Shown: positions 27,651 through 37,133, counted from the stretch's first letter. The stretch: DNA of 64,000 nt from Caldifarciminota bacterium (GCA_026986775.1 JALSNX010000030.1:1-64000); one strand, 5' to 3'. Notes: generated by a model not told the origin, from the letters alone. Program-made: numbers and translations.

Positions 27651-28165
27651 TATACATTTTTTTGTTTGCCTTTTCTCTTTTTAAACTGGATTCAACAATT
27701 ACATATGGTATATCAAATAGCCTTGAAGGGAAAGTTGGTGATATTGTTTTTAATACAGCCACAATCTCAGGAAACAGAGAAAGCATTCTCCTGTATTCAG
27801 CCATTTTTACTGTTATTGGAGATTCTACTGATATAAAGAACCAGCGGGGTGCTCTAATAGGTGGAGCCATCACATCAGGGCTTTGCTCTCTCATTAAATA
27901 TGCTGTAAACAGAAAAAGGCCTTCAGGCTCTACAACACGATGGAACTCCTCATTCCCATCCGGACACTCTGAAATGAGCGCATTTATTGCTGTTTACTTT
28001 GGTAGTAAGTATCCTGAGTATCGTGTTCCTCTTTATCTCTGGTCTTTACTCGTTGGTACATCAAGAATATACCTTAAAAGACACTGGGTCAGTGATGTTA
28101 TAGCAGGTTATGCACTGGGTGCACTGGGCGCCTATCTTACAATAAGATTTTATGATAAACACTGA
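27647..28165 (+). CDS. PAP2-superfamily phosphatase
   Basis: The 172-aa protein has the three acid-phosphatase motifs: KYAVNRKRP, then SFPSGHSEMSA, then SRIYLKRHWVSDVIAGYALG. Hydrophobic segments and an N-terminal signal-like helix suggest a membrane or periplasmic enzyme. Neighbouring phospholipid genes point to a lipid phosphate such as phosphatidate, phosphatidylglycerophosphate or undecaprenyl diphosphate as substrate; sequence alone does not say which. Confidence 0.88.
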   Translation: MIYIFLFAFSLFKLDSTITYGISNSLEGKVGDIVFNTATISGNRESILLYSAIFTVIGDSTDIKNQRGALIGGAITSGLCSLIKYAVNRKRPSGSTTRWNSSFPSGHSEMSAFIAVYFGSKYPEYRVPLYLWSLLVGTSRIYLKRHWVSDVIAGYALGALGAYLTIRFYDKH

Positions 28166-28185
28166 GGTTGAGGTATAATTTGGTT

Positions 28186-28860
28186 ATGCTGACGCCTTAT
28201 GGTAAGAGAGAAATTATACTGGTTTTAATCCTGTCTATATTGTTTTTTGTTATTTTCATGTTTCTGTATCAAAAGACAGGGAGGCCTCTGTTTAAATATC
28301 TTAATGTCGTGCCCTTGTTACTTCTTTTGTTTACTTTGTTTTTCTTCAGAGACCCTCCAAGAAAGATTGTCTATAGAGACTGTGAAATTCTTGCCCCGTG
28401 TGATGGCTTTGTCACTCACATAGATACAGCAGAGGAGCCATATTACTTTAAAGGCAGAGCCCGCAGAGTGAGTATCTTTATGACAATGTTTGACGTGCAT
28501 GTGCAGAGAAGTCCTACAGGGGGCAGAGTTGTTTTTATAGAACATCATAAAGGTCAGTTTATAAACGCTCAGAAAGAAGAATCCCTCATAAGAAATGAGA
28601 ATAATATTATTGCCCTTGAAACCGATTATGGTTTTCCGCTGGTTATAAAACAGATAGCGGGAGTTTTCGCTCGTAGGATAGTATGTGGAGTGAAGGTTGG
28701 GGATACACTGAAGCCAGGCCAGAAGATAGGTATGGTGAAGTTCGGTTCACGGGGAGAGATTTATTTACCCGAGGATATTGATTTTGATGTTTCTGTAAAA
28801 AAGGGACAGCATGTAAAGGCAGGAGTCACTGTTTTAGGGAGGATTAAAAATTGCCGGTAG
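28186..28860 (+). CDS. psd: Phosphatidylserine decarboxylase, short (archaeal-type) form
   Basis: Converts phosphatidylserine to phosphatidylethanolamine. The 224-aa protein has two N-terminal helices, APCDGFVTHIDT, FMTMFDVHVQRSPTGG with the conserved His, and the self-cleavage site Gly-Ser in VKFGSRGEIYLP (about residues 184-195) that creates the pyruvoyl group. I use ATG 28186; an in-frame TTG at 28168 is three bases beyond the PAP2 stop and has its GAGG too close. The next gene, pssA, supplies its substrate. Confidence 0.92.
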   Translation: MLTPYGKREIILVLILSILFFVIFMFLYQKTGRPLFKYLNVVPLLLLLFTLFFFRDPPRKIVYRDCEILAPCDGFVTHIDTAEEPYYFKGRARRVSIFMTMFDVHVQRSPTGGRVVFIEHHKGQFINAQKEESLIRNENNIIALETDYGFPLVIKQIAGVFARRIVCGVKVGDTLKPGQKIGMVKFGSRGEIYLPEDIDFDVSVKKGQHVKAGVTVLGRIKNCR

Positions 28861-29654
28861 TTCCCACTATCTTTACTCTCATAAATTCAATGTTAGGATT
28901 TATATCAATCCTTTACAGCGTCAAGTTTGCTATTTATCATGATGTTGTTAAGGGATTGTTCTTACAGAAGGCGGCATGGCTCATAATGGCAGCCATTCTG
29001 TTTGATGCTTTTGATGGAGAGGTGGCAAGGTTTTTAAAGCAGCAGAGCAGATTTGGTGCTGAACTTGATTCTCTCAGCGATTCCCTCTCTTTTGGAGTTG
29101 CTCCGGCGGTGTTAATTTTCGTATGGGCGCATATTTCTTTTAGAGAAATTGGTTTTCCTGGTGTGTATTCAAGAATGCTCTATATTGTTCTTACCCTGTT
29201 CGTGCTTGCCGTGATAATAAGACTTGCACGGTTCAACATAGAGACGAAACCGGATAAGGAATCTCACAGGAAATTCAAAGGGCTTCCATCTCCAGCAGGT
29301 GGAGGGTTCCTTGCAGCGCTGGTTATACTTCAACTGGGCCTTGTAAATACAAGTTCCTTTGTATATCAGGCATTTGGAAGGATTCTAACAGATGCACATA
29401 TTGAGGCATTTAATTCCTTCCTTTACTGGGCATTACCATTTTTTGTAATAATACTTGCCTTTCTAATGGTATCAAATATCCCATATCCCCATGCACTGTT
29501 AACCATTTTAGGAGAAAAGCCCAAGCTTCAGTATTTCCTGTATATATTCACTGTTTTTGGAATAATGTGGCTAATCAGAGAAATCTCCATTTTTGTGTTC
29601 TTTATTTTCTATATTCTGGCAGGTCCCGTACTTGTGTATTTCAAAAAAACGTGA
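28851..29654 (+). CDS. pssA: CDP-diacylglycerol-serine O-phosphatidyltransferase
   Basis: Makes phosphatidylserine for psd. The 267-aa polytopic protein has the full CDP-alcohol phosphotransferase motif, DAFDGEVARFLKQQSRFGAE followed by LDSLSD (about residues 52-77), with all four Asp. The start is TTG, supported by GGGAGG 7-8 nt upstream, and it overlaps psd by 10 nt. Confidence 0.94.
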   Translation: MPVVPTIFTLINSMLGFISILYSVKFAIYHDVVKGLFLQKAAWLIMAAILFDAFDGEVARFLKQQSRFGAELDSLSDSLSFGVAPAVLIFVWAHISFREIGFPGVYSRMLYIVLTLFVLAVIIRLARFNIETKPDKESHRKFKGLPSPAGGGFLAALVILQLGLVNTSSFVYQAFGRILTDAHIEAFNSFLYWALPFFVIILAFLMVSNIPYPHALLTILGEKPKLQYFLYIFTVFGIMWLIREISIFVFFIFYILAGPVLVYFKKT

Positions 29655-29679
29655 TAGTTCACAGTGATTACTTTATAAT
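29651..29679 (+). promoter_or_regulatory. Internal promoter with leaderless configuration
   Basis: A perfect TATAAT (29674-29679) lies 6 nt before the ATG at 29686, with a weak -35 (GTGATA, 29651-29656) 17 bp upstream. It would give an mRNA beginning at the start codon of the OmpA-like gene, inside the phospholipid operon. Confidence 0.4.
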
Positions 29680-29685
29680 TTTTAC

Positions 29686-30234
29686 ATGAAGGCCTTTACG
29701 TGGTTTTTGCTTTTTATCATTGCTCTTTTGGGTGCATTCGGGTATTACCTATACCGATACGTTTATGTCCCTAAAAATTTAATGCTTGTCCGTCTCAGCG
29801 AAGAAAACCTTAAACTTAAGTATGAGATAAAGGATAAAGTGGACAGAGCATATAAAGAATGCGGAAAGGGAAGAAAAGCCACATCTGTTACCCCTCGGGA
29901 TACTTTGATAACCCCGGCAATTAAAGATACGGCCACCACAGGCATTCCCGCCACAGAGCCACTTGTTTTTTCATTTGCCATTAAAGACCTTTTTAAAAGA
30001 AGCAGATTATCGTCAAGAGGGAAAGCGCTTGTAAGGGAGTTTTACTCCCAGATAAAGGATAGAGAATTTGATTCAGTGAGGATTGTAATAAACAGAAAAA
30101 ATGCACAGGCAGCAAGGAAGGTACTTAACATAAAGCAGTACCTTGTTTCACTGGGACTGAAAAAGGATAAGGTCTGGGCAAGACTCTCAGGCGATATACC
30201 CAGAGATTCAGTGAGGTTCAAACTTTTATGGTAG
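29686..30234 (+). CDS. Single-pass membrane protein with possible OmpA-like C-terminal domain
   Basis: A 182-aa protein with an N-terminal transmembrane helix (FTWFLLFIIALLGAFGYYLY), a short charged helix and a Pro/Thr-rich linker. The C-terminal 75 residues (LSSRGKALVREFYSQ..., NAQAARKVLNIKQYLVSLGL..., KVWARLSGD) resemble the beta-alpha-beta order of an OmpA/MotB peptidoglycan-binding domain. The key Asp/Arg residues of that family are not clearly conserved, so this is tentative. It overlaps the lipid kinase gene by 7 nt. Confidence 0.55.
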   Translation: MKAFTWFLLFIIALLGAFGYYLYRYVYVPKNLMLVRLSEENLKLKYEIKDKVDRAYKECGKGRKATSVTPRDTLITPAIKDTATTGIPATEPLVFSFAIKDLFKRSRLSSRGKALVREFYSQIKDREFDSVRIVINRKNAQAARKVLNIKQYLVSLGLKKDKVWARLSGDIPRDSVRFKLLW

Positions 30235-31115
30235 GAGTTGTTGTTAACAATATGGCCGGCCGGGGAAGGGCTTTCAAAAGATACAATGGAGAGTTAAGGC
30301 CACTTCTTTTAGAAAGGGTTGCGGATTTTGTGGAGATAATAGAAGAAGGTATTGGTAGAATGCAGAAACGTCTATGGCAGTTAATTGAAAAAGGTCTTAA
30401 GTTTCTTGTTGTTGTAGGTGGTGATGGTACTTTAAACAGGGTGGTGGAGGTAGTAAGGGGTACAGAAGTAAATATCATTCCCTTTCCTGCCGGAACAGGG
30501 AATGACTTTGCGAAGTCCCTTGGAAAGGAAGGCATAAGAGCCGAACGAATAATTGAATGCCTTGAAGGTAAATGCGATAGAATAATGGTGGATATTGGTT
30601 ATGTTAAAGCTGATTCTGAAAAGCATATTTTTATCAATGGTCTTGGAATAGGTTTTGATGGAGAAGTACTGAAATGCCTGAGGAAAATACCGTTTTTAAA
30701 AGGTGACCCTCTTTATTTCAGTGCGGTTATTCTCAGTTTATTCAAAAGAAAGAGCAGAAGGTTCAGAGTAATTACTGATGATGGGAGCAGGGAAAAAGAA
30801 CTTGTGGTTTTTGATATAGGTAATGGAAAGTATCTTGGTGGTGGTTTCAATCTTTTCCCAAATTCAAACTTTACGGACAGAAGATTATCCTATGTTGGAA
30901 TAAAAAATGATAGATTGCATCGGGTGGTAAAGGTTTTGATTGATGTCTTAAAAGGGCATCTTTATAACAACCCATTAATTGAGGTGGGAGAGTTTGAGAG
31001 TATAAAACTTGAATTTGAGGAAAAGGTAGCTTATCATACTGATGGTGACCTGAGAGAAGATTCACAGTTTTTTGAGATAGGAATACTTGAAGAAAGACTG
31101 GGGGTTTTGATATGA
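30228..31115 (+). CDS. Diacylglycerol/lipid kinase family protein
   Basis: A 295-aa member of the DAGK catalytic family. It shows VVVGGDGTLNRVVEVV (the GGDGT nucleotide loop, about residues 62-77) and PFPAGTGNDFAKSLG (about 87-101), and a C-terminal beta domain. It probably phosphorylates diacylglycerol or a related lipid, recycling it to phosphatidate, in keeping with the surrounding phospholipid genes. It overlaps panE by 4 nt (ATGA). Confidence 0.9.
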   Translation: MVGVVVNNMAGRGRAFKRYNGELRPLLLERVADFVEIIEEGIGRMQKRLWQLIEKGLKFLVVVGGDGTLNRVVEVVRGTEVNIIPFPAGTGNDFAKSLGKEGIRAERIIECLEGKCDRIMVDIGYVKADSEKHIFINGLGIGFDGEVLKCLRKIPFLKGDPLYFSAVILSLFKRKSRRFRVITDDGSREKELVVFDIGNGKYLGGGFNLFPNSNFTDRRLSYVGIKNDRLHRVVKVLIDVLKGHLYNNPLIEVGEFESIKLEFEEKVAYHTDGDLREDSQFFEIGILEERLGVLI

Positions 31116-32032
31116 GATTCCTTATAGTAGGCCAGGGTTCAATAGGTTCAATGATAGGGGCGCGTTTAAAGATGAAGGATAATGAGGTATTTTTTGTGGT
31201 AAGGAATCCTATACGCCTGAATATTGTAGAAAGAGAAGGCATTGTGCTTTTTGAAAAAGACCATCACACAGCAGTAAAATGCGATGGTGTTTATCAGTTT
31301 GACAATCTTTATCATCCTCTGGATGTTGATTTTGTTATTATAGCTACAAAGAGCTATGACGCACTCAGGGCAGCAGAAAAAATTAAAGAAGTAGTAGCGG
31401 ACTCTGCAGAGTTTATAACCATTCAAAACGGAATTACTCCCCATATAGAGGTATCAAAAATAGTGGGTGAGAAGAGACATATTATTCTATCTCTATACGA
31501 TTCAGCATTTTCATTTTCCCTTAATCAGGTCAGGTTGACAGGTAGAGGAAAGAATATTTTAACCTCATTTGACCCATCAAGGGACCTTATGGGTGTTCAA
31601 AAGATTTTCAAGCATGCAGGGTTTGATGTGAGTGTGGAAAAAGATGCGTTTTATGTACTTTATAAGAAGCTTTTTATAAACGCTGTTATAAATCCAATAA
31701 CCACCATTTTAAGAGTTAAAAACGGGGAACTAATAAGGAACAGGTACGCGTCAGAGCTTGCACATGAAATTCTGGCTGAAATCAGCCAGATTGCCAGCGC
31801 GCTTAATCTTAAAGAACAAAAGCCTTTTGAAACAGCTGTCTTTGAGACTGTGGAAAAAACCGCTGATAACAAGTCATCAATGCTGCAGGATATAGAATGG
31901 AAGAGGCGGACTGAAATAGATGATATTCTGGGTTATACCCTGCATCTTGCAGACGAGTATCAGGTTGAAGTGCCAAGATTGAAGGATGTTTATCTTATAG
32001 TAAAGGCGCTGGAATCTCAGTATTTAAAGTAG
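31112..32032 (+). CDS. panE: 2-dehydropantoate 2-reductase
   Basis: An NADPH-dependent enzyme of pantothenate synthesis, 306 aa. The N-terminal Rossmann loop is GQGSIGSMIGARL (residues 7-19), followed by KSYDALRAAEKI (conserved Lys) and a helical C-terminal domain with KLFINAVINPITTIL and the conserved ...KSSMLQDIEWKRRTEIDDI. It is the last gene of its operon and overlaps the convergent mtaB 3' end by 9 nt. Confidence 0.92.
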   Translation: MRFLIVGQGSIGSMIGARLKMKDNEVFFVVRNPIRLNIVEREGIVLFEKDHHTAVKCDGVYQFDNLYHPLDVDFVIIATKSYDALRAAEKIKEVVADSAEFITIQNGITPHIEVSKIVGEKRHIILSLYDSAFSFSLNQVRLTGRGKNILTSFDPSRDLMGVQKIFKHAGFDVSVEKDAFYVLYKKLFINAVINPITTILRVKNGELIRNRYASELAHEILAEISQIASALNLKEQKPFETAVFETVEKTADNKSSMLQDIEWKRRTEIDDILGYTLHLADEYQVEVPRLKDVYLIVKALESQYLK

Positions 32033-33232
32033 TTTTAAAATCTCCGATACTGCCCGATAATTCTCACTATATAAGACTCTTATCTTCACATAGCTTCCAG
32101 CATGTACTTTATTCGTGCTTTTTGCCACAAATTTAATATAATTTTCGGTTGTACCGCTGGCCATATCTCCCTGTATTTTTTCAACCATGGCCAGAAGTGT
32201 TCTATCAATGAATTTCTCTATAAAGGCTTTCTTTTTATATTTTACGAGTTCAAGTAGTCTTTGCTCCCTTTTCTTTATCACCTCATAGGGAAGCTCTTTA
32301 ATGGTAAATGCCTCTGTAAACGGTCGCCTGGAATATAGAAAGACATGCACGTATGCAAAAGGAAGTTTTTTAATAAGTTCATAGGTCATTTCAAAGTCCT
32401 CATCAGTTTCTGTCGGATAGCCCACAATTATGTCAGTACCTATTGCCATGTGAGGGTGTGCTTCATAGAGTTTTTCAAATGCCCATAAGAACCTTTCAAG
32501 TTTATATGGTCTTTTCATCTCTTTCAGCACCTTTTGGGAGCCTGATTGAAGTGGTAAGTGTACGTGAGGTAAAACTATGTTATCCTCAAATAGTAAAATA
32601 ATATCATCTGTCACGTAGAGCGGAAGTATGGAGGATAGTCTGATTTTCAGTTCTGGAAATTTCTTCTTGAGGTCCCTGATCAGAGATGCCAGATTGCTGT
32701 TTGATTTTTTTCCATATCCACCTATTTCTGTGCCCGTTATTACTATTTCCTTTGCCCCTTTTGCAACGTATGTCTCAATTTCAGTAAATATCTCCTCTTT
32801 TTTCCTATCACGTGCCCTTCCGCGCACAAATGGCACTATGCAGTATGTGCATCTGAAGTTACAACCTTCCTGTATACCAATAAGAATCCTGTGCCTTGAT
32901 TGAAGGGATTTAGGTTCTGAAACCAGAGAAAAGTTTTTTTTAATCTCTTCTACAGTAAAAAAGCTGGTGTTGGGAGGTGGTGAAACATAAGGAAGATTTG
33001 TATAGCAACCAGTGGCAATTACCTGTTTCCCTTGGCGTGAGTATTTCTGAATATATTTTCTCGTATCCCTTTCCCCGCGGTGGGTGACAACACAGCCGTT
33101 TACAATGATTAAATCAGCCTCGTCAGGACTGCTTACAGATAAAAGGTTGCAGGCTGAGAGGTGCTCTCTTATTTTTTCTGACTGGTATTGGTTCAGCCTG
33201 CAACCAAAGGTTTTTATATAGAATTTCCTCAA
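32024..33232 (-). CDS. mtaB: tRNA t6A37 methylthiotransferase MtaB
   Basis: A radical-SAM enzyme of 402 aa that adds a methylthio group to t6A37 of tRNA. It has the N-terminal UPF0004 domain (FYIKTFGCRLNQYQSE with its Cys, NGCVVTHRGERDTRK, TGCYTN), the radical-SAM cluster motif CNFRCTYC and a C-terminal TRAM-like region. The GCRLN signature separates MtaB from MiaB (GCQMN). The start is TTG immediately after the rpsA stop, without a clear ribosome binding site. Confidence 0.92.
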   Translation of the reverse strand: MRKFYIKTFGCRLNQYQSEKIREHLSACNLLSVSSPDEADLIIVNGCVVTHRGERDTRKYIQKYSRQGKQVIATGCYTNLPYVSPPPNTSFFTVEEIKKNFSLVSEPKSLQSRHRILIGIQEGCNFRCTYCIVPFVRGRARDRKKEEIFTEIETYVAKGAKEIVITGTEIGGYGKKSNSNLASLIRDLKKKFPELKIRLSSILPLYVTDDIILLFEDNIVLPHVHLPLQSGSQKVLKEMKRPYKLERFLWAFEKLYEAHPHMAIGTDIIVGYPTETDEDFEMTYELIKKLPFAYVHVFLYSRRPFTEAFTIKELPYEVIKKREQRLLELVKYKKKAFIEKFIDRTLLAMVEKIQGDMASGTTENYIKFVAKSTNKVHAGSYVKIRVLYSENYRAVSEILKLL

Positions 33233-34972
33233 CTATTCTTCTTTTTCTTCTTCACTTTCTTCGCTTTCTTCCATCCCTTCGCGCAATTCTCTGAGTTTTT
33301 CCATCTCGGTTTTCAGAATTTCGCCCAGATTAATGCGTGCGGGCTGGGATTTGTATTTTTCCACATCCACTTTTTCCTGAGCCTTGTAGTAATCACGTTC
33401 TGACAGAAGTACCCTTTTTCTATGCGGTTCAACCTTGAGAACCTTGAGGTTGAGCACATCACCTTCGTTGTAATTTTCTCTTGGGTCACCTTTTTTCTGA
33501 AGCTGTGATGCAGGAACATAGCCCTCAAGACCCTCATCAACCTCCACAAGAACGCCTCTCTGTCCGACCTCTTTAACTGTAGCCTGAAGTTCCGTTCCAG
33601 CTGGAATTTTCTTCATAATATCTTCCCATGGATTTGGATAGAGTTGCTTGATGCCGAGTTCTATGTATCTGTCTTTTTTGTCAATATTCAGAATTTTAAC
33701 CTTTGTTTTCTGTCCCTTTCTGAGGGCTTCTTTTGGAGATTTAAATCTCTGTGTCCATGATATATCTCCCACGTGGAGGAATCCCTCAATCCCCTCCTCA
33801 AGTTCAATAAGTGCTCCGTAATCAGTGAAGTCCTTGACGACTCCCTTTACTACAGAACCAATGGGATACTTTTCATCCACCACAGACCATGGGTCTGGCT
33901 GTGCCTGTTTCATTCCAAGAGAAATTCTCTGTTTTTCTACCTCAACATTGAGGACAACAAGTTCTACCTTATCCCCTTCTTTAACCAGTTCAGATGGGTG
34001 TGCAGGTGGCTTACCCCATTTCATCTCGGATATATGAACAAGTCCTTCAACGCCGGGTTCAAGTTCCACAAAGAATCCATAGTCCACAATCTTTTTCACT
34101 GTGCCTGTCACTTTTGCCCCAATTGGATATTTTTCCTTTACCTTTTCCCATGGATGAGGCTGAAGTTGTTTATAACTCAGGGTTATTTTCAGGTTCATCT
34201 GGTCCACTGCAATAACCTGTGCTTCAATCACATCACCCTCTTTGACAACCTCGCTGGGGTTTTGAATCCTGACCCATGAGAGTTCGGAAATGGGAATCAT
34301 TGCATCTATACTCTCAAAACCCTCCACTTCACAGAATACACCAAAGTCCTGAACGCCAGTGACCTTACACTTTACAACCTGCCCTTCTTTGAGTTCAAAT
34401 AATTTCTCTCTTAGTTTTGCCCTTTCTTCCTCAATTACCTCTTTTCTTGAAACAACAATATTTTTTCTTGCTCTGTTTATCTTTATTACCTTGACCTTAA
34501 TATCCTTACCTACAAAGGAGGATATGGATTTTACTCTTTTTACATCAATCTGAGACCCTGGCAGGAAGGCAGAAACCCCGAATACTTCCACCATCAGACC
34601 ACCTTTTACCTGTCTCTGTACTTTACCATCTACAGTCAGATTGTTTTGATATGCATCCTTTATCTTGTCCCATGCCATTATAAAGTCGGCCTTGTGCTTT
34701 GATACTATCGTTCTGCCATCAGGTCCATCAAGGGATTCCACATATACATACACTTCATCGCCAGGTTTTATATCGGCATCCTTGAACTCCACCTTTGGTG
34801 CCACACCTTCAGACTTTGAACCTATATCCACATACACTTCCTGTGGTGTGACCTTTACCACCACCCCTTTCCTGATTTCGCCCTCTCTTGGAATATCAAG
34901 GGCTTCATTGATGAGTTTCAGAAGCTCATCATCTGTATTTGTTGGTACACCCTTTACGTTTTTTTCCTCCAT
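33233..34972 (-). CDS. rpsA: 30S ribosomal protein S1
   Basis: A 579-aa protein with six S1/OB domains. The last four are regular (GFGVFCEVEGFESIDAMIP-, DYGFFVELEPGVEGLVHISE-, DYGALIELEEGIEGFLHVGD- and GVLVEVDEGLEGYVPASQL-type cores) and the first two are divergent, as in E. coli S1. It ends in an acidic EESEESEEEKEE tail. AAGGAGGT lies 10 nt before the ATG. The order cmk-plsC-ispH-rpsA is a conserved arrangement in many bacteria. Confidence 0.95.
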   Translation of the reverse strand: MEEKNVKGVPTNTDDELLKLINEALDIPREGEIRKGVVVKVTPQEVYVDIGSKSEGVAPKVEFKDADIKPGDEVYVYVESLDGPDGRTIVSKHKADFIMAWDKIKDAYQNNLTVDGKVQRQVKGGLMVEVFGVSAFLPGSQIDVKRVKSISSFVGKDIKVKVIKINRARKNIVVSRKEVIEEERAKLREKLFELKEGQVVKCKVTGVQDFGVFCEVEGFESIDAMIPISELSWVRIQNPSEVVKEGDVIEAQVIAVDQMNLKITLSYKQLQPHPWEKVKEKYPIGAKVTGTVKKIVDYGFFVELEPGVEGLVHISEMKWGKPPAHPSELVKEGDKVELVVLNVEVEKQRISLGMKQAQPDPWSVVDEKYPIGSVVKGVVKDFTDYGALIELEEGIEGFLHVGDISWTQRFKSPKEALRKGQKTKVKILNIDKKDRYIELGIKQLYPNPWEDIMKKIPAGTELQATVKEVGQRGVLVEVDEGLEGYVPASQLQKKGDPRENYNEGDVLNLKVLKVEPHRKRVLLSERDYYKAQEKVDVEKYKSQPARINLGEILKTEMEKLRELREGMEESEESEEEKEE

Positions 34973-34991
34973 GGGTCTATTTACCTCCTTG

Positions 34992-35831
34992 TTAAATTTT
35001 TTCTATGATTTCTTTTACTTTAAGAACGTCCTGTGGAGGAGTTGATGCTCCCCCTGTTATTCCAACAATTCGTGCTTTTTCAAACCATTCGGGCTTAAGT
35101 TCTTCGTAAGATTCTATTAAATAAGCCGCCGGAGCATGCTCTTTTGCAATTTCATAAAGCCTGTTTGTGTTGGAACTGTGTTTGCCTCCTACAATAATCA
35201 TAACATCAACCTTTTTTGCGAGTTCTCTGGTAGCATTCTGCCTCCTTTCTGTGGTACTGCACCTTGTGTTTATATATCTTACTTCTTTGGGATTCTGTTT
35301 GAGAACAGCAGTAATTACATCCTGAACGTTCCATAAAAGCATGGTGGTTTGTGAAACAATTCCCACCTTTTTACCACGCAGGTTGAGTTGTTCCACCTCT
35401 TCTCCATTAATCACCACGCACCCTTTTCCATGGGCATGCCCCTGTATTCCAATAACTTCAGGATGATATTTTTTTCCTATGATGAGCAAGAAATAACCTT
35501 CTTCCACCAGTTTACGTGCAGAATCATGAGCATGTTTGACAAAAGGACATGTGGCATCAATAATTTCTTTTCCAAGTGATTTAATTTTTTCTATAGTCTC
35601 TGGTGGAACCCCATGTGAACGTATAAGGATTTTCCTTTTGGTACTCTCTTCTGGCGAATTTATGACTTTAATTCCCTTCTCTTCAAATTCCTTTACAACA
35701 TGCGGATTGTGGATTATCTCACCCAGTGTATCAAATGAATCACCGTTATTCATATGCTCTCTGGCAAGTTCCAGTGCTCTTTCTACACCAAAACAAAAAT
35801 TGTATTCATCAGGCAGGATTATTTTTAGCAA
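34992..35831 (-). CDS. ispH: 4-hydroxy-3-methylbut-2-enyl diphosphate reductase
   Basis: The last enzyme of the MEP isoprenoid pathway, a 4Fe-4S protein. The three cluster cysteines are in FCFGVERA, DATCPFVKHAH and NTRCSTTERR. I start at TTG 35831 (MLKIILPDEYNFCFGV...), with AAGGAGG 10 nt upstream; a 26-residue longer frame from 35909 runs back inside plsC and does not look like the family. The result is 279 aa, a normal length. It overlaps plsC by 23 nt. Confidence 0.95.
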   Translation of the reverse strand: MLKIILPDEYNFCFGVERALELAREHMNNGDSFDTLGEIIHNPHVVKEFEEKGIKVINSPEESTKRKILIRSHGVPPETIEKIKSLGKEIIDATCPFVKHAHDSARKLVEEGYFLLIIGKKYHPEVIGIQGHAHGKGCVVINGEEVEQLNLRGKKVGIVSQTTMLLWNVQDVITAVLKQNPKEVRYINTRCSTTERRQNATRELAKKVDVMIIVGGKHSSNTNRLYEIAKEHAPAAYLIESYEELKPEWFEKARIVGITGGASTPPQDVLKVKEIIEKI

Positions 35832-36426
35832 GGTCCAAAAGCCTCCTTTCAAGTTCTTTTGTGAGGGATTTAATTCCCTCTTTGCTGTATTTAAATTGAG
35901 ATGTATCAATCATCTTCCCAAACCTTATGGCAAGTTGTCTTTTGCGAAGTATCCAGTCTATGTATGAGCCCTTGCTTTCATAGAGGAAAACGGGCAGTAT
36001 ATTAACTTTTGCCTTCAATGCTAAAAGTGCAGTCCCTTCTTTTAAGGGAAGAAGAACCCTGTCGTTTGTCCTGTTGCGTGTACCCTCGGGAAATATCACT
36101 AAAACCTTACCTTCTTTCAAAATCCGCATTCCTTCTTTTAAGCCCTTAAGTGAGTTTACTCTGTCAAGTGGTATGGCATGAAGCCATTTTATTAAGGCTC
36201 CAAAGAGTTTGTTGTGAACAAAAAGGTCAATTTTAGCAAGAAAATAGGTTTCAACAGGATACATTGCCCATCCCACAAACGGAGGGTCCCAGAACGATGT
36301 GTGATTTGGCGCTACTATATAAGGTCCACTGGAAGGTATATTTTCTTTACCATAAACCTTTGCTCTAAAGAGCCATCCGAACAGGGGGTGCAGGACGAGG
36401 TATGCAAATCTCCACTTAAGACTCAT
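35809..36426 (-). CDS. plsC: 1-acylglycerol-3-phosphate acyltransferase
   Basis: A 205-aa enzyme that adds the second acyl chain to make phosphatidate. The HX4D catalytic motif is NHTSFWDPP (about residues 41-49), and FPEGTRNRTND is the acceptor-binding motif. One N-terminal hydrophobic segment is present. It starts in an ATGA overlap with cmk. Confidence 0.93.
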   Translation of the reverse strand: MSLKWRFAYLVLHPLFGWLFRAKVYGKENIPSSGPYIVAPNHTSFWDPPFVGWAMYPVETYFLAKIDLFVHNKLFGALIKWLHAIPLDRVNSLKGLKEGMRILKEGKVLVIFPEGTRNRTNDRVLLPLKEGTALLALKAKVNILPVFLYESKGSYIDWILRKRQLAIRFGKMIDTSQFKYSKEGIKSLTKELERRLLDLAKNNPA

Positions 36427-37094
36427 GTATGGATTTTATTTTTAACCTCCTTAATAATTTCTTCAACCTGTTCTTCAATGGTTTTGTTTGTTGTATCTAT
36501 TACAATTGCTCCCTCTGGTATTTTGAGGGGAGCAAGTTCTCGTTTAGAATCCATCTCGTCCCGCTTTTTAAGTTCATTTAAAACCTCTTCAAAGGTAATA
36601 TTTACCCCCTGTTCTCTAAGTTCTTTTAAACGTCTTTTTGCTCTTTCTTCAATACTTGCCTTCATATAAATCTTTAAATCAGCATTTTTCAAGACCACTG
36701 TGCCTATGTCGCGTCCCTCAATTACGACGTCCTTTTCTTCTGCTATTTTTCTCTGTATTTCTACCAGTTTTTCCCGAACCTTTTTGTAAGATGAAACAAT
36801 TGATACTACCTTATTAACCTCAGGTGTCCGTATTTTCCTGGATACGTCTTCACCATTTAAATATGTATGTATTTCATCATTAATCAACCTCTGGTCAATG
36901 CTGATGCTGTCCATTAACTTTTCCACTGCTTTCCGGTCATTAACGTTAATACCTCTTCTTATACATTCATAGGCAACTGCCCTGTACATAGCACCGGTAT
37001 CAACAGGTAAAAGGCCAAGCCTTTTTGCCACCAGTCTGGCAGTTGTGGTCTTACCAGAACCCGCAGGTCCGTCTATTGCAATTTTAAGGGTCAT
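36423..37094 (-). CDS. cmk: Cytidylate kinase
   Basis: Phosphorylates CMP/dCMP. The 223-aa protein starts MTLKIAIDGPAGSGKTTTARLVAKRLG (P-loop), with PVDTGAMYRAVAYE, VVIEGRDIGTVV and a C-terminal VIDTTNKTIEE. ATG 37094 was chosen over a 13-residue longer frame because the P-loop then lies at the usual position. A TATAAT ends 10 nt before the ATG, so the mRNA is nearly leaderless and no ribosome binding site is visible. Confidence 0.94.
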   Translation of the reverse strand: MTLKIAIDGPAGSGKTTTARLVAKRLGLLPVDTGAMYRAVAYECIRRGINVNDRKAVEKLMDSISIDQRLINDEIHTYLNGEDVSRKIRTPEVNKVVSIVSSYKKVREKLVEIQRKIAEEKDVVIEGRDIGTVVLKNADLKIYMKASIEERAKRRLKELREQGVNITFEEVLNELKKRDEMDSKRELAPLKIPEGAIVIDTTNKTIEEQVEEIIKEVKNKIHT

Positions 37095-37104
37095 ACAGAT
37101 TAAA

Positions 37105-37133
37105 ATTATAAGTAAATGTGGAGAGTTGCACAA
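37105..37133 (-). promoter_or_regulatory. Promoter of the cmk-plsC-ispH-rpsA-mtaB operon
   Basis: On the minus strand a -35-like TTGTGC (37128-37133) and a perfect TATAAT (37105-37110) are separated by 17 bp. Transcription would start about 4 nt before the cmk ATG. rpsA further down has its own strong ribosome binding site. Confidence 0.5.
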
